Source: an uncultured Arenimonas sp.
Lineage (GTDB): Bacteria; Pseudomonadota; Gammaproteobacteria; Xanthomonadales; Xanthomonadaceae
DNA: 6,784 bases
Assembly: GCA_946885815.1 (NCBI GenBank)
Contig: CAMPHE010000095.1
Location: 1 to 6,784, forward strand
Direction: 5' to 3'
The translations under genes were made by a program, and so were the position numbers. A model generated the notes under the pieces. The model was not told the origin of the DNA, ran no database searches, and was given only the letters and a program-made list of their open reading frames with translations. Positions 5,772 to 6,784 of this stretch are shown here, piece after piece (within the stretch, counting starts at the first letter, position 1; every line of letters starts with the position of its first letter).

Positions 5772-6784
5772 GGCGCCGACGCCTCCGGACGGTCGCTCGC
5801 CGCCGCAGGCGCGCGATAGCTGACGGTCGCGACCGTGCCGCGCGGGACGTGGGGCGCCAGCGTGACCGTGGCGTCGTCGCCGTGTGCCATCCGCAGCCGG
5901 TCGCGCAGCGCGTCCAGCCCCGTGCCGAGGCCTTCGCGTCCGCCTCGCACGCCGACACCGGTGTCGGTGACGCGCAGCACCACGCGGCCGTCGCGCACCG
6001 ACGCGGCGATGTCGATCCGGCCACCGGCTTCCGACGGATCGATGCCGTGCCGCACCGCGTTTTCGACCAGCGTCAGCAGCGCCATCGGCGGGCTCGGCTG
6101 CCCCAGCGCGGCCGGCGCCGCATCGATCGCGAACGTCAGCCGGTCCGGCATGCGCATGTGCATCACCTCCAGGTAGGCGCGCGCGAGTTCCACTTCGCGC
6201 GCCACCGTGTTCGCCGGCTCGTGCAGCCGCGGCACCGCGGCACGCAGGTAGTCGATCAGGTGCCCCAGCACCGCGCCCGCCTGCGGCGCGCCGGTCTCGA
6301 CGAGTTCGCGCACGTTCGCGAGCGTGTTGAACAGGAAGTGCGGCTCGACCTGCGCCGCGACCACGCGCATCCGCGCATCCAGCGCCTGGCGCTCCAGCTC
6401 GCTGCGCTCCAGCGCGAACGCGAGCGCCTGCGCCCGTGCGCGTTCGCCGACCTGCCGGTAGAGCGACGCCATCGCCATCCACGGCGCGATGATCACCGTG
6501 AGGCTGCTGAGCATGCCGTAGCCGATCATCCGCTCCTGGTTCATCCAGAACGGCTGCGGGTCGTGCTGCGTCGTCAGCACGTAGGCGAACCACAGCGTCG
6601 GCGGGCCCACGAACGCCACGCCGGCGCATTGCAGCACCCAGCGCGCCAGCCAGCGCGGCAGCCGCCGCGGTCGGGTTTCGAGCAGGCCGAACGCGAGCAG
6701 GCACGCGGTCGCCGTCATCAGCAGGCGCGGCAGCAGTTCGCCGAAGCGGTCGCCCTCCCAGCCGGGCGACAGCAGCAGGAACAC
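5768..6784 (-). CDS. LytS/AlgZ/YehU-type sensor histidine kinase, N-terminus outside the window
   Basis: There are 338 visible codons open to the window edge. The edge codon is GTG with no visible upstream context, so the gene most likely continues beyond 6784. The visible N-terminal part has about three hydrophobic helices (roughly 18-37, 47-72 and 88-108 of the visible residues). A coiled-coil-like stretch rich in Glu, Arg and Ala (about 112-145) follows. The His_kinase domain has the invariant VEPHFLFNTLANVREL with H149. The ATPase part shows N242 in VENAVRHG, DTGVGV (274-279) and GLGTGL (285-290). This is the LytS/AlgZ class, which pairs with LytTR regulators, as here. It should sit in the inner membrane and phosphorylate D59 of the overlapping regulator. 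The signal is unknown. The C-terminus after the ATPase fold is a short Ala/Pro-rich tail. Confidence 0.92.
   Translation of the reverse strand: MFLLLSPGWEGDRFGELLPRLLMTATACLLAFGLLETRPRRLPRWLARWVLQCAGVAFVGPPTLWFAYVLTTQHDPQPFWMNQERMIGYGMLSSLTVIIAPWMAMASLYRQVGERARAQALAFALERSELERQALDARMRVVAAQVEPHFLFNTLANVRELVETGAPQAGAVLGHLIDYLRAAVPRLHEPANTVAREVELARAYLEVMHMRMPDRLTFAIDAAPAALGQPSPPMALLTLVENAVRHGIDPSEAGGRIDIAASVRDGRVVLRVTDTGVGVRGGREGLGTGLDALRDRLRMAHGDDATVTLAPHVPRGTVATVSYRAPAAASDRPEASAP

Overview
The window is GC-rich DNA with dense genes, short intergenic gaps and strong third-position G/C. This suggests a GC-rich proteobacterium. A Xanthomonadaceae/Lysobacter-type gammaproteobacterium is my best guess, based on the style of the small protein beginning MSIHSKARRDA and on -10 boxes lying six bases before an ATG. 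No rRNA, tRNA, insertion sequence or CRISPR array is visible. No stretch longer than about 130 bases lacks a gene or a recognisable control region.

Left end (1-355): a MerR-family regulator of CueR/HmrR type, cut by the window edge, is divergent from a 37-residue peptide with 12 cysteines. The peptide is built from two identical six-cysteine modules (CxCCxCxxCxC) joined by Thr-Asp. The 153 bases between the two start codons hold two MerR/CueR-like dyads in back-to-back promoters. Each promoter has a TTGACC -35 and the over-long 19-base spacer typical of MerR-family activation. The simplest reading is a Cu(I)/soft-metal-induced miniature metallothionein with an autoregulated sensor. This is the most novel-looking part of the window.

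Middle (356-2831): a conserved-looking but unrecognised 141-residue protein has a TATACT -10 exactly six bases before an 8-codon mini-ORF. It is convergent with a long exported serine hydrolase of the class C beta-lactamase/CubicO superfamily, which carries a four-helix membrane tail.

Right half (2832-6784): two two-component systems converge. On the + strand an OmpR/PhoB-type response regulator and a HAMP-type sensor kinase overlap by 7 bases. On the - strand a LytS/AlgZ-type kinase (N-terminus outside the window) and a LytTR-type response regulator overlap by 4 bases (ATGA). The 3' ends of the two operons overlap by 38 coding bases, leaving no room for terminators between them. The serine hydrolase is divergent from the OmpR-type operon across a 141-base spacer and could be its target, but nothing in the sequence proves that.
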